DNA from: Riptortus pedestris | Taxonomy: Eukaryota > Arthropoda > Insecta > Hemiptera > Alydidae | Length of the DNA stretch: 64,000 nucleotides | Reading direction: 5' to 3' | NCBI GenBank assembly: GCA_019009955.1 | Contig: CM032230.1 | Location: 123,322,001 to 123,386,000, forward strand | Position numbers and translations under genes: made by a program | Part shown: positions 1 through 10,656 of the stretch, in pieces | Layout: each line of letters begins with the position of its first letter | How positions within the stretch are numbered: the first letter of the stretch is position 1 | The notes under the pieces: model-generated | What the model saw: the letters and a program-made list of their open reading frames with translations, nothing else | The model's database searches: none | Told to the model about the DNA's origin: nothing

Positions 1-180
1 CGGCTAAACCCTCCCGTTAAAAAAACTTAGAGTGCATCGGCAGAGTTTAGCCGTGTAGCAAGTCAATAAGATCGCCCTACGCTCTGACGCTCTGAGGATG
101 GGGATTTAGTCCCCGAAAGCACTCAGCATTTATAAGAAATAAAATTGTGAGGAGCCATAAAAAAGTTTTGTGATTAACCA
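1..180 (+). repeat. Hairpin-bearing repeat remnant, possibly Penelope-like
   Basis: The segment opens with a 9-base inverted repeat, CGGCTAAAC at 1-9 and GTTTAGCCG at 45-53. At 92-118 it has CTGAGGA, one T, a 5-bp stem (GGGGA/TCCCC, 100-104 with 110-114), then GAAA. The same word order recurs at 13387, 18842 and 57012. Such modules resemble part of a hammerhead core and are known from Penelope-like retroelements. The assignment is inference, and no coding sequence is visible. Confidence 0.35.
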
Positions 181-213
181 TTCATCACCCTCACCACCAG
201 CTAAAAATAAATA

Positions 214-215
<2 letters not shown>

Positions 216-273
<58 letters not shown>
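216..273. repeat. (TA)n microsatellite
   Basis: A pure TA dinucleotide run at the 5' end of the Helitron copy. The matching TA run beyond its 3' end (1332-1355) suggests insertion into a TA tract. Confidence 0.95.
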
Positions 274-277
<4 letters not shown>

Positions 278-490
278 GTAACCTCTGTCTGTACATTGAT
301 TTTTTTCGGGAAATTTCACGATAACTTTTCGTTTCACATGTCATAGACACCATAACTGCATTTTGTTTCTTTCGTGTATGTTTGTTTGTTTGTTACCTTT
401 TCACGCATAAACGGCTGAACCGAATTTTATGAAACGGTATGTATATTACTACTATCCCAACTTAGACTTTAGGCTATATTAATTTTCTCT

Positions 491-1110
491 GAGACGAACA
501 GGAGTGGGGGTTATAAGGGAGGCCTGAAATTAAAAATAGAGATATTTCGTTTTCTATTAGTTTTTCGGCAAATATGCACATAACAAAAGTTGTTTATTTT
601 GTCAATAAACATTGTGTGTACACTTTTGTCGTATACCAAAGTTTAAATGCGTTATACGCTAAAAATTATAGCGGGAGTCAACAATATTATTAGCCAAAAA
701 ACCCTCCACCAAACTAAATAAAACTCGGTATGTGTATTAGCAGTGAGGCCTTCATTATAATAAGCCATACCAACATTTTAATGGACGGGCAGGAGTGGGG
801 GTTATGAGGGAAGGCTGAAATTAAAAATAGCGATATTTTGTTTCCTATTGGTTTTTCCGCAAATATAAACATCACAAAAGTTGTTTATTTTGTTATTTGG
901 AGTAACTTTTGTTATATACACTTTTGTCGTATACCTAAGTATAAATGAGTTATACGTAACTTTAGCGGGCACTAACGGCTGAACCGAACTTAACAAAACT
1001 CGGTATGTCAATTAGCATTAATTCTTCCATGATTATAAGTTATATTACAATTTTTTGGTTCGAACGGGAGGGGGGTTATAAGGGAGGCCTGAAATAAAAA
1101 TTCACCATAT
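491..1110 (+). repeat. ~290-bp tandem units inside the Helitron
   Basis: The word GGAGTGGGGGTTAT begins near 501 and 792, with a degenerate version near 1066, giving spacings of about 291 and 274 bases. Each unit continues with GGCCTGAAATTAAAAATAG-like sequence and a TTTTGTCGTATACC stretch. Reverse-oriented relatives lie at 10779-11515. The short open frame at 802-1011 (minus) is similar to the one at 11184-11378 (plus) because both come from this repeat. It is not a host gene. Confidence 0.7.
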
Positions 1111-1331
1111 TTACATGTATAAGAGACGGGAAATATAAAAATATCGAAGACTGTGAAGAATTATCGAACAAATAATTCTATTATTAGCAAATCACCGGCA
1201 ACGCCGGGTATCAATTCTAAACACTGGGACGGGTAAATGTCAAAATATTGTGCAATGTAAAGCCTGCTAAAAAATACCATCACCATTCAGCCCCAAATGA
1301 ATTCCCGGGCGAAGCCGGGTATCTGAGCTAG

Positions 1332-1760
1332 TATATATATATATATATATATATATTCTGTTAACACTGCAGTAGTGGTTGTAATTTTTGTTTGATTGTT
1401 ACCAAACCAGACATAAAAATGTTTCATATAAAACTAAATACCAAGTTTGTTAACCAGTGAAAAAGGTGGAACCAAAAAATCTCCATTATTATGAGTTAGA
1501 TCGAAAAATTGTATGGAATTAATCTTACCAATTTAATTTTCTACAAATGCTGCCCCTACATTTTTCTCTATCTCAAATAAGAACCAAGATATTTGCATTA
1601 TTTAGTTTTCAGACTTCTGTAAGCCCCCTACTCCTCCTTATCTCATATTAATAATAAGCTGATATATCAAGAAAAATTTTATTCCTAGGTTAAAATCAAA
1701 TATGGTTTTTATCGAAAGTTTATTATGTGAGATAATGGAAAAATGTTTGATATGAAGTCA
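1332..1760 (+). mobile_element. HINE-like fragment, variant 2, forward
   Basis: After a short TA run the sequence follows the 3' half of the HINE-like family: CTGTTAACACT..., TTTGTTTGATTGTTACCAAAC, then TTCTCTATCTC...AAGATATTTGCAT. It continues with the variant-2 tail (TTAGTTTTCAG...TAAGCC) also seen at 8330, 14820 and 48530. The 5' palindrome is missing because the Helitron sits immediately upstream. Confidence 0.6.
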
Positions 1761-1987
1761 TCAACAAAGATTATATTTTCTAGATTGCCCAAAATTTGAC
1801 ACCATACTCCATATTTAAACAATTCACATAAAGCTAAAGATGATATTTGTTGATAATTGTAATGTGTCGAGGAGGAGAGGGGGGGGGTTAAAGGGGGTTG
1901 AAATAACAACATTTGAAATCAATGTTATTTTGAGTCTGATCACAAAATGTTACATAATCATTTAATGTTCAACAATTTATTATATTA

Positions 1988-2206
1988 TTATTTATTAATA
2001 TTCACTTTTGCTAATATGGGTAAATGGGACAGGTTATCTACAGGTTAACACCCCTTTCCAGGGTGAGATTAAGGGTTTTATTTTATGTGATAGTCACTGA
2101 ATAAATTCCTATAGCCCTGTTGGGAATGAAACTCGCCACTTTAGGTTTACCAAGTGAGATTAAGGCCAACTCTTTAACTCTCATGGCTAACCTGAGTCCC
2201 TCAACA
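1988..2206 (-). mobile_element. tRNA-derived SINE, copy 1
   Basis: Read on the minus strand, the element starts with GGGACTCAGGTTAGCCATGA (A-box-like). It has a B-box-like region that in better copies reads GAGTTCGATTCCCGCC. The body is shared with all other copies (CAGGG...GGTGTTAACCTGTAG...CCCATTTACCC here) and ends in TTAATAAATAATAATA. This copy carries a mutated B box (GAGTTTCATTCCC), so it is probably dead. Confidence 0.75.
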
Positions 2207-2775
2207 ATTTGTCTCTAATTACAATATTGAGTGAGTTAACTGTAGTTTTTGTTTTCAGTATTTAGTCCGTCTCCACTACTAATAATGGGATTTCCACTTA
2301 TCAGCAAGTGTACCATGAATAAGCTTATTTCAGACTTAAATTTAAAGTTATGGTTCTTCCTTCAAGAAACACAGAGAGTAGAGCATGGAATGACATCATT
2401 ATGCTGGCATTACAGAAAGCGAGAAATCTGCTTAGTTTATGCAGCACCTGATCATTGTATTTTTTAATAGTGTAGGGGACATTTAATTGTTTACACTTAA
2501 CAAAGAAAGACACTTAAGGAGAAATTTTAGGAATATGTTTGTGATTAATGGTCCTTAAGTACTCTCAAAACTTGATACTCGAGGCAGTAGGTTGTTTATG
2601 GTTCTGAGCTGGTGATTCATCAAAATTACATTAAGAATTTATGCCTTTCAAAAAGGCTTCGATCCAGTAAAATGTAAGGGTGGGAGGAAGCCTTCTTACT
2701 TTTAGGCCCTAATGTACGTATTTATTAACAAAACATTAATATTAATATTTTATTTGCATAATATGATAATCTTAC
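2207..2775. other. Non-coding, old HINE-like 3' scrap
   Basis: Probably intron or 3' flank of the minus-strand gene. At 2430-2450 GAGAAATCTGCTTAGTTTATGCAGCACCTG is a decayed HINE-like 3' end, broken inside the hairpin. No exon compatible with the phase-1 end of the exon at 2776-3097 was recognised here. Confidence 0.4.
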
Positions 2776-3097
2776 CTGCAGAATCTGATTCTGAAAGTCT
2801 CTTCTCTACTCTTGGATTAGGTGAGTGTAATGAGAATGGTGATGGTGGTACACTGGCAGGAGACATTGTCCCGTAACTGGAATCGGGAGAGTTGCAAGTG
2901 TCCGAGTCTCTTATTTTGGATGAATTAATAGAACCAGTATCTGATTTGTCATCTTTGTCCAATTGACTTGATATCAAATCAATACTGTTGTCTAGAAGTC
3001 TAATTTGATAGTCGTTTAATTCTTTATAGACTTTCTCCACGTCTTGTGGGGTAAACACATCATTATGTGTCTCAAACTCTTCAACGGACTGTGGGAT
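2776..3097 (-). CDS. Unidentified gene, exon 5 of those seen (last in window)
   Basis: Internal coding exon of 322 nt, open throughout, between a good acceptor (TTTTCTTCAG, ending at 3098) and donor (CAG|GTAAG, at 2775). It starts with a whole codon (IPQSVEEFETHND) and leaves one base for the next exon. It continues VFTPQDVEKVYKELNDYQIR, LLDNSIDLISSQLDKDD, then a Ser-rich stretch (KSDTGSINSSK, NSPDSSYGTMSPASVPPSP). The first ~45 residues look amphipathic and helical, and the rest looks disordered with several S/T-P sites. The next exon lies beyond the left edge or was not recognised. No family assigned. Confidence 0.75.
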
Positions 3098-3622
3098 CTG
3101 AAGAAAAGAAAAAAAAAATGAGGAAACTAAAATTAATTATAAAATAAAAATACATTATACCATACACGATGGAAGGAATGAAAACTGTTGAATGTATGAC
3201 AATAGAAAAACTGACATCAAACTTAATATGATATAGATCACTACCGGATTGTATTTTCACCTGGAAAACACTTATTTTCAATTCCTATCTGGGTTATCTC
3301 TGTTGTCATACAATTGTCAAATTTCTATTCCACAAGTTGCTTCTTTTCCCTCCACTAGTTCCCTCTAACTCATGACTACTCAACACAACTTAAAACTACC
3401 ATTATTGTGAAAAAGATAGCCAGTGTATTATCAAAAATTAGTAAAGGAATTGCAATCTCTGAAGCAGAACAGCCACTTAAGCAACAGTATTTATTTCTCT
3501 CTCTCCCCCCGATTCTGACCACTACCCTTAACATTTCAATGAATTAATTTTGGCAGAAGAAATATCTCATTAAACAATTCTGGAGTTCTAATAGTTTTTC
3601 AAAATATTTTGTTGGCACTTAC
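3098..3622 (-). other. Intron 4 of the unidentified gene
   Basis: GT-AG intron of about 525 bases between two in-frame exons. It is A+T-rich, with a purine run on the plus strand at 3101-3120 forming the polypyrimidine tract. No repeat was recognised. Confidence 0.65.
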
Positions 3623-3709
3623 TTGGCATGGACTTGGGATGAATATAGGTTTGCAGGGGGGAATAATAATGCCACCGCTCTGAAGGCTTGTAGAAACAGT
3701 TTGGGAAAT
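3623..3709 (-). CDS. Unidentified gene, exon 4
   Basis: An 87-nt exon (29 codons, phase 0 at both ends) encoding ISQTVSTSLQSGGIIIPPCK then PIFIPSPCQ. The acceptor is T-rich (CTTTTTTTTTTTCAG ending at 3710) and the donor is CCAA|GTAAGT. Being symmetrical, it could be skipped or included without shifting the frame, so alternative splicing is possible. It supplies a short Pro/Ile-rich linker between a charged region and the helical segment of the next exon. Confidence 0.65.
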
Positions 3710-5180
3710 CTGAAAAAAAAAAAGGATAATAGTAATAAAATAAAGCAATACATCAAATGTATTAACCATAATGTGTTAAAATTTTCCTTAAATTGTGAAA
3801 TGAAACCTATAAGTCATAGCTCAAAAAGTGAATTTAAGTATGAAGTAATAATGGTATTTCGTGGAAAAAAAAAAAAAAAAAAACTGAAATATTTTCCCAT
3901 CAAAATAACATGGTTACTTTAACAAAAAATATTTTGGATATTGAATTAACCCATGGTAAGAATTATTTCTGAACCATTGGTAAATGTTAAATTATGACCT
4001 GAAGTATAAAAATGAGACTTTTTTGTTTTAAATAGATTGTCCAAAAGCTTCCTGGTGTTACACAAACTGAAAGTCATATAATGCTACACCTAGTTATTAT
4101 ATTTTGAAATACTTCCTTTCTAGGACAGTTACAAAGTATGTATACATACAAACAATAAAAATAAACCTTTGTGAAAGTTTCAGGCCTTTTAATACAAGTT
4201 TTTATAAATGTTTTTGACCAGATTATATTATTACTGCTATAGTTTTTTTTTCAATGTTTCTGCTCAATATTGAAAAGATAGCCTGGTCAATAACAAATAT
4301 AAGCATATACAAAACATTAAATATAGTGTGTGTGTGTGTGTGTGTGTGTGAAGACAAAATTATTTATTCCAAAAATAAAACAGCATTTACGACAAACCTT
4401 GACATCAACGGATTTGCTTCAATTATCAACAGACCACAAAAGTCACATATCTATTTTAATCGTTTTGGCCTTTCAGATCAACCAAATTGTTTATATGACT
4501 TTACTATACTTACAGACACTTGCTTATGACTGCAGATTACTGACCAAGCAAAGTAAAGAATTTGTTGTTGAAGTTTAACATATAATTGATAGTTTGTCTG
4601 TTTATGAATTTTTTTTCATTTTATTTTTGTAATTTATAAGAAAAAAAAAGGAGATAAATAACAAAATCATGTGTAGAAAAGTTTGTATGGGACTTGTATA
4701 AAATAAACAGTGCTCCTTTATCTGTACTTCAGAAAGGAAATAATACACACACGCACCCACTCGTGCATGTACAACGTGCACACAGATACACACTGTTAAA
4801 TAAATAACACCATGGTTGAAAAGAGGGACAACACCACTAGGTTTGCGTCAACTTAGTGGAGGTATTAACGATGGATTTAAAACATCAACCCCTACCAGCC
4901 AGGAGATTTAAGAAGTTAATAACACGTGATAAGAATAAATAGAACCCAACATGAATTAGAATCTGGAGCTACATCAAGCCTTTTTGAATTAGCATGAGTT
5001 ATATTATGCCATAGATGGAATTAGAACTTTGTACAATATCAAAGTAGATTAAATATTTAATGCTTACTAAACCTCTGTGATATTTAGAACATGGAGAAAT
5101 TTTCAACATTCAAAATTTCCTTTGATGTGAGCTAATAAATATTTTAATTAAAAGTTATTCAAAAGAAAAAAAAAACTTAC
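3710..5180 (-). other. Intron 3 of the unidentified gene
   Basis: About 1.47 kb, A+T-rich, with poly(A) at 3864-3883 and a (TG)n microsatellite at about 4326-4350. Short open frames here overlap the microsatellite and look non-coding. No transposon was recognised. Confidence 0.6.
4326..4350. repeat. (TG)n microsatellite
   Basis: An uninterrupted GT dinucleotide run of about 12 units inside intron 3. Confidence 0.95.
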
Positions 5181-5293
5181 AGTATACGGCCTTGATCTAA
5201 TTTTCCTGTCTTCTCTTATGGCATCTCTATTTTTTTCTGGCCCTTTCGGAGACAAGTTACTCTCCAATATTTTTCTGTCTTCATCATCTGAAG
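5181..5293 (-). CDS. Unidentified gene, exon 3
   Basis: A 113-nt exon. Its first two bases complete a Ser codon begun in the previous exon, and it ends in phase 0. It encodes SDDEDRKILESNLSPKGPEK then NRDAIREDRKIRSRPYT: an acidic start extending the Ser/Asp cluster of the exon before it, then a basic, charged stretch. The donor is TACT|GTAAGT at 5180-5175 and the acceptor TTATTATTCATAG ends at 5294. It is open only in the frame set by both neighbours, which supports it. Confidence 0.7.
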
Positions 5294-7376
5294 CTATGAA
5301 TAATAAATAGCAATTAAAAAGTAGAATTAAACAAAGCAGAAAAAGAGGATTTAATTATTTATTGTAAACATGTTTAGTCATAAGGTGAGAACCTTACTTC
5401 AATATTATTTATAAAACTCATAGTCACATTTGCTATCATAAACACTTAAATAAATTGTTCTATATTCAACAATAAGCTCTTTATCAAAACCCTGAGGAAA
5501 TATTTTGCTTAGTTACAATTTTATGGCCTCTTAATTGATGCAAACCATTAACCCAGCAAATTTTTTCAGTTGCTGTAAAAGCTATAAAGATTTCCCTATT
5601 TTGAATCTACTATAAGCAACCCTGATACAAAGTCCATATCAAAATTAAATTCCGTCCCTGGATCTTCATACTGATAACTGTCACAAATGCCCTTGAGTTC
5701 CTAGTTTCTCCATGTGTTGGCTAAATGTGTACAATAGGTGGTTATGGGCTGGACAAAATTCAATCAATAGTATATTTGGTAATTGTGAAAAACTCATTAG
5801 TAGGACTAGGGGTTTAATTAATACCAACAGTGAAGAAATCAAATAAATTCATTAATATTTGACCTCGGGAAAAAATGTGTAGAATGACAATTGTAAAAGT
5901 AACGAGTTTAATTAATCTTTTGGTTTGATTTTGGTTCAGTTACATAGATACTATTAAGGTACCTTAAAACTACTAATGAATATAAGGTTAAAGGAGTCAC
6001 CTTACACTCTGAATGCAAGTTAAAGCTTGTAATAAGATGGTTTTTAGACTTACCTCAGAATTTGACTGTAAGCTGATGAATATTCATGCTAGTTATGACA
6101 ACTAGGTGCAAAGACTTACCTTACACTCTCGTTTTATATTCATGTTTGCTATGACAACTAGGTGCAAAGACTTACCTTACACTCTGGATTTATATTCATG
6201 TTTGCTATGACAACTAGGTGCTAAGACTTACCTTACTCTCAGGATCGTATTTTGATGTTTGTTATGACAACTAGGTGCAAAGACTTACCTTACACTCTCG
6301 TTTTATATTGCTGTTTGTTGCGACAACTAGATGCAAAGACTTACCTTACACTCTCGTTTTATATTGCTGTTTGTTGCGACAACTAGGTGCAAAGACTTAC
6401 CTTACACTCTCGTTTTATATTGCTGTTTGTTGCGACAACTAGATGCAAAGACTTACCTTACACTCTCGTTTTATATTGCTGTTTGTTGCGACAACTAGAT
6501 GCAAAGACTTACCTTACACTCTGGATTGTATGTTGTTTGTTGACAACTGGGTTCAAAGACACCCTACACACTGGATTGTTTGTTGATGTTTGTTATGACT
6601 ATTAGGTTCAATGACTTACCTTACATTCTGGATTGTACGTTGATGTTTGTCATGACAATTAGGTTCAATTACTTACCTTACATTCTGGATTGTATATTGA
6701 TGTTAGTTATGACAGGTTGGTGCAAAGACATACCTTGTACACGGGTTGTATGTTTATGATTGTTATGACAACTAGGTGCAAAGACATACCTTACATTCTG
6801 GATTGTATGTTGTTTGTTGACAACTCGGTTCACACACACCCTACATACTGGATTGCATGTTGATGTTTGTTACGACAATTAGGTTCAATACTTACCTTAC
6901 ATTCTGGATTGTATATTGATGTTAATTATGACAATTAGGTGCAAAGACATACCTTGTACACGGGTTGTATGTTTATGATTGTTATGACAACTAGGTGCTA
7001 AGACTTATCTTATACTCTGGTTTTATGTTGATGTCTGCTAATGCCAACTATGTTCAAAGACTTACCTTACACTCTATTTCTATGTTAATGTTTATTATGT
7101 CAACTAGGCTCAAAGACTTACAGTCTGAATGTATATTAAAGAAACTACCCTTAAACTCTGAATGTGTAATTATTAAAATCAAATATGCGATATAATTTTA
7201 TTTTTGCAGGTATTAAATGGATTTTTCTTGGCCAAATTAAGTTTATTTAAATTTTGACGGCAAGTCCATTTGTCAATTATACAAAGGCTCAGGACCAATG
7301 AACTTCAGGAAGCATAGGCAATATAATTAAATGTATAAAATATGTATTAAATATTTGAAAACAAAAAATTACTCAC
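5294..7376 (-). other. Intron 2 of the unidentified gene
   Basis: About 2.1 kb. The half nearest exon 3 (5294-6040) is unremarkable A+T-rich DNA. The middle holds the minisatellite at 6050-7135. The rest, up to the donor CAT|GTGAGT at 7376, is A+T-rich. Confidence 0.6.
6050..7135. repeat. Minisatellite, ~55-60-bp unit, ~20 copies
   Basis: Degenerate tandem array. A typical unit reads GACAACTAGGTGCAAAGAC, TTACCTTACACTCTGGATTG, TATATTGATGTTTGTTAT. Starts recur near 6050, 6115, 6174, 6226, 6281, 6340, 6396, 6449, 6508, 6612, 6671, 6728, 6785, 6890, 6947, 7004 and 7059. The block from 6671 to about 6785 recurs at 6890-7004, giving a ~219-bp higher-order repeat. Four central units (6281-6508) are almost identical, so they are the youngest. 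On the gene's strand most units carry AAG|GTAAGT, a consensus splice donor. Confidence 0.9.
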
Positions 7377-7540
7377 ATGAAGATTCGTCGTCGCTTGAAG
7401 TATTTTCAGAGTCGTTATCGTAACGTTTATCATGGTATCGCTCTGATATACAGAGCTTGTTGAATGATTTGTCAAGATTAAAGTCGTGCTTACGACCTAA
7501 AAGACTGTTTTTACTTCCTTTCATAATATTCTTTGGCGAC
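7377..7540 (-). CDS. Unidentified gene, exon 2
   Basis: A 164-nt exon, open throughout. One G completes Met from the previous exon, and one T begins a Ser shared with the next. It encodes SPKNIMKGSKNSLLGRKHDF, then NLDKSFNKLCISERYHDKR, then the acidic YDNDSENTSSDDESS. The acceptor TCATTTCATTCCAG ends at 7541 and the donor is TCAT|GTGAGT. Across the junction the protein reads TSSDDESS-S-SDDED, a Ser/Asp tract of the kind casein kinase 2 phosphorylates (inference). Confidence 0.7.
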
Positions 7541-7641
7541 CTGGAATGAAATGAGAGCTCAAATTAATAATAAAAAAACTAATTGTTAGATGCAGAACTA
7601 ATTGTTTTCCTGAATAAGAAGTGTTTAATCATATTTAAAAA

Positions 7642-7965
7642 GGCAGTCACATAGGGGTTGCGTCAGCTAAGGAGATTTTCCACAGGTTGAAATGACACAC
7701 CGCTGACCTCGTCATATATTCAGCATTTCCAAAAACCAAATCGATGAATAGAAGTGGGCAGCTAATAAGATCTTAATTTGTGACATAATAAAAAAATAAC
7801 TATTCCCATGTATCTCACATAATGAAGATCGATTGAAAACAATATTTATACTTGAAATAAGACTTTTCATGACATATCCGCTTATTTTTGTAAGTGCAAC
7901 GACAAAGTGGGTTCTACTGAAGGCTGGAAGTGAAAAAAAATATGCCAATATCTCAATCAGCTATT
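7642..7965 (-). mobile_element. HINE-like fragment, reverse, divergent
   Basis: Starts with a decayed 3' hairpin region (AGTCACATAGGGGTTGCGTCA...GGAGATTTTCC). It passes through GATGAATAGAAGTGG- and CTGAAGG-type variant sequence and stops where a forward fragment begins at 7966. Old copy. Confidence 0.5.
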
Positions 7966-8445
7966 GAGGTTGTACTCATGACTCGAGTTTTGAAAAATAT
8001 CTTCAAATGTTCATCGAAAATACCTAGGAACTGATGAAAATTAGGTTTGTTCAAAATTATACATATATATATATATATATATTTTCTGTTACCCCTCTAG
8101 TGGTAGTAATTGTATTTTACTCGTACCAAACTTGATATATAAGCGTTTTATGTAGAAAGAAAGATCACGTCTGTTGTTGTTTTTGAAAATTCGAAATATC
8201 TTCCTTATTATACGTTGTATAGAAAAAGTGCATATAAACAATGTTATTGAAAATTTAATGTCCTATAAATGTTGTTATATAAATATGTTCTCTATTATGA
8301 ATGTTAACGGAGATATTTGGATTATTTAGTTTTCATCCTTCAGTAAACCCCCACTCCTACTCAAGACACGTTTATAATTAGCTGTTATATTATGAAGCAC
8401 TTTATTTAAAGCCTAAAAACCAAATTTTGCTCTTATAAAACTATA
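7966..8445 (+). mobile_element. HINE-like fragment, variant 2, forward
   Basis: Begins at ATCAGCTATTGAGGTTGTACT (missing the outer arm of the 5' palindrome). It has a short TA tract near 8062-8082 and the CTGTTACCCCTCTAG...CTCGTACC core. It ends in the variant-2 tail with TTATGAAGCACTTTATT. Confidence 0.6.
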
Positions 8446-8733
8446 AGGATATGTCTGTTAACGCTCTAGCGGTCACAATTTTTGTTTAATCGTTACCAAA
8501 CTCGATATTTAGTTGATTTATGTTAAAAGAAAGATCAAGTTCGTCAATGGCTGAAATTGGACCAGCGGGAGGGGGAGGGCAAGAGGAGGAATTTTCGAAA
8601 ATTCAAAATATCTCCATTATTATGCGTCGGATCGAAAAATTGTATATAACCAATCTTATTATAAATTAAATTTACTATAAATATTGTTCTATTCATTTAT
8701 TCTCTATCTTGAATATTAACCGAGATATTTGCA
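8446..8733 (+). mobile_element. HINE-like fragment, forward, 5'-truncated
   Basis: Starts just before CTGTTAACGCTCTAGCGG and runs through AAGTTCGTCAATGGCTG, the G-rich stretch and GAATATTAACCGAGATATTTG. It is cut where a complete copy begins at 8734, so that copy probably inserted into it. Confidence 0.6.
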
Positions 8734-8859
8734 TTTTAGCAGATTTCTCTTAAGGGAAATCAGCTATTGAGGTTGTACTCATGACGGAATTTTCGAAATT
8801 TTTCTTCAAATGTCCATCGATCCTACCTAGTAGATGACGAAAATGAGGTCCGTTCAAAA

Positions 8860-8919
<60 letters not shown>

Positions 8920-9387
8920 CTGTTACCGCTCTAGCGGTCGCAATTTTTGTTTGATCGTTACCAAACTCGGAATTTAATCGTTTTATGTAAAAAGGAAGAT
9001 CAAGTTCGTTAATAGCTGAAATCGGACTAATGGGAGGGGGATTTTAGAGGGAAGGACTTTCGAAATATCTCCGTTATTATGCGTCGGATCGAAAAATTGA
9101 ATAGAACGAATCTTATTGTAAATTAAATTTACTATAAATATTGTTCTATACATTTATTCTGTATCTTGAATATTAACTGAGATATTTGCATTTGTATTCT
9201 GCGTGTGGTCGGCTATGTTCGGACTTTCCGCCGAGAGCTCTGGCGGCCGTTTCTGTAACTATTCATCCCTCGTGAATAGGTTTAGAGGTTTCTTACTACT
9301 ACAGTTGTTATTAGGCAGATTTCTCTATTGTAAAACTTCACATGGGAAATCTGCTTAGTTTACGCAGCCCTTGCGTGACGGACTTTT
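8734..9387 (+). mobile_element. HINE-like element, near-complete, forward
   Basis: Type structure. The 5' flank ends in TTTT and is followed by the palindrome AGCAGATTTCTC-TTAAGGGAAATCAGCT (8738-8765). Then come the (TA)n core at about 8869-8914, TACCGCTCTAGCGGTC, the CGTCGGATCGAAAAATTG block, and CCGCCGAGAGCTCTGGCGG. The subterminal GGGAAATCTGC follows, then the hairpin ACGCAG-CCC-TTGCGT and GACGGAC before TTTTT. No ORF. Architecture as in Helentron-associated non-autonomous elements. Confidence 0.7.
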
Positions 9388-9391
9388 TATT

Positions 9392-9580
9392 AAGTGTGTG
9401 CCTGATAACAGAGTTGAGACCGGCTGAAGTCGGATCTAATCGGGACTTTCCGCGGAAAGCTAGTTCGGCCGTTTCCGTAACCGTTTGGCTCTCGTGAAAT
9501 TGGTTTAGAGACTCGTTGCTATTACTGTTACTAGTATGCAGATTTCTCCATTGTAAAACTTCACGTTCTATGCAGCCGGC
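9392..9580 (+). mobile_element. HINE-like 3' fragment
   Basis: The 3' third only: CGGACTTTCC-type and AGCTAGTTCGGCCGTTTCCG blocks, GCAGATTTCTCCATTGTAAAACTTCACG, ending in TATGCAGCC inside the hairpin. Confidence 0.5.
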
Positions 9581-10078
9581 TATACAGAACCAGAAATAAT
9601 AATGTTTCAAAAATAAAGTTTAACCACCAAGCGCGCGCAAAAGGAGTATTTTATAAAGTTATGTGAAGGAAAGGAATTCTGGTCCAAGGTTCAATTGATA
9701 CAAGCCCTTTGAGAGAAATACTCTCTAGAAACGGAATGAAAGGAGCTCATTGAACCAATTACAAGCATACTCCGCTGATAAAGGGGCATTGTTTGAATCG
9801 CTTAACCCGTTACAAGTACTTATAATAAGTTCTTTTGACATATCAAAGGACCACACAATAGTCACAAGCCTACAATACAATAGTAATTGCCGTCTCTGGA
9901 TTTGTCCACGTTTAAGTCTCAAAACGGATTGGGTGACCTTGAAATAAACTTAAATTAAATTTAAAACTTCGCGCGTTGCTACGCCACCAAATAAAATACT
10001 AAATATTGATGAAGATGTATATAATAAAACTTACTCTAAATATCATATTAAACATCTTTCGTTACGCGCACGTTCGAC
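9581..10078. other. Unassigned non-coding segment
   Basis: No repeat shared with the rest of the window was recognised. Short overlapping frames on both strands have no visible motif. GCGCGC-containing words near 9633 and 9968 in opposite contexts hint at the ends of an element, but I could not align them. Confidence 0.3.
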
Positions 10079-10564
10079 AAAAAAAGTCCGTCACGCAGGG
10101 GCTGCGTAAACTAAGCAGATTTCCCACGTGAAGTTTTACAATAGAGAAATCTGCCTAATAACAGCTGTAGTAGAAAGTAACCTCTAAACCTATTCACGAG
10201 AGGGACGAATAATTACAAAAAGGGCCGCCAGAGCTCACGGCGGAAAGTCCGAACATAGCCACTGCTGCCGAGCACATGCAGAATACAAATGTAAATATCT
10301 CAGTTAATATTCAAGATAGAGAATAAATGTATATAACAATATTTATAGTAAATTTAATTTGCAATAAGATTGATTCTATAATATTTTTCGATCCGACGTA
10401 TACGGATATATTTTGAATTTTCAAAAATCCCCCTCTCTAAACCCCACCTCCTACTGGTTCGATTCCAGCCATTAACGAACTTGATCTCTCTTTTTACGTA
10501 AAACGCTTAAATATGAAGTTTGGTAACGATTAAACAAAAATTGCGAACGCTAGAGCGTTAACAG

Positions 10565-10656
<92 letters not shown>

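Larger units (their letters stand above)
210..1331 (+). mobile_element. Non-autonomous Helitron (canonical-type 3' end)
   Basis: The 3' end is diagnostic. A GC-rich hairpin, CCCGGGCGAAGCCGGG, lies at 1305-1320, followed after a few bases by CTAG at 1328-1331 and then T. This matches the canonical Helitron terminus (hairpin then CTRR, insertion between A and T). A second hairpin, CCGGCAACGCCGG, lies at about 1193-1205. The 5' end near 210-300 ((TA)n then CTGTCTGTACATTG) resembles insect Helitron 5' ends, but the exact TC start is not identified. The body is built of ~290-bp tandem units. No Rep/helicase ORF is present. Confidence 0.65.

Noticed and set aside
6050..7135. CRISPR array
   Set aside because: Units are directly adjacent and degenerate with no unique spacers, within an intron of an animal gene.
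6387..7195. Open frames with repeated RLTLHS-like words
   Set aside because: Produced by the minisatellite unit. The periodic peptide follows the DNA repeat, and several units have stops or frameshifts.
9338..9610. 90-codon minus-strand frame
   Set aside because: Covers two adjoining HINE-like 3' ends. The G+C-richer element sequence leaves the frame open by chance.
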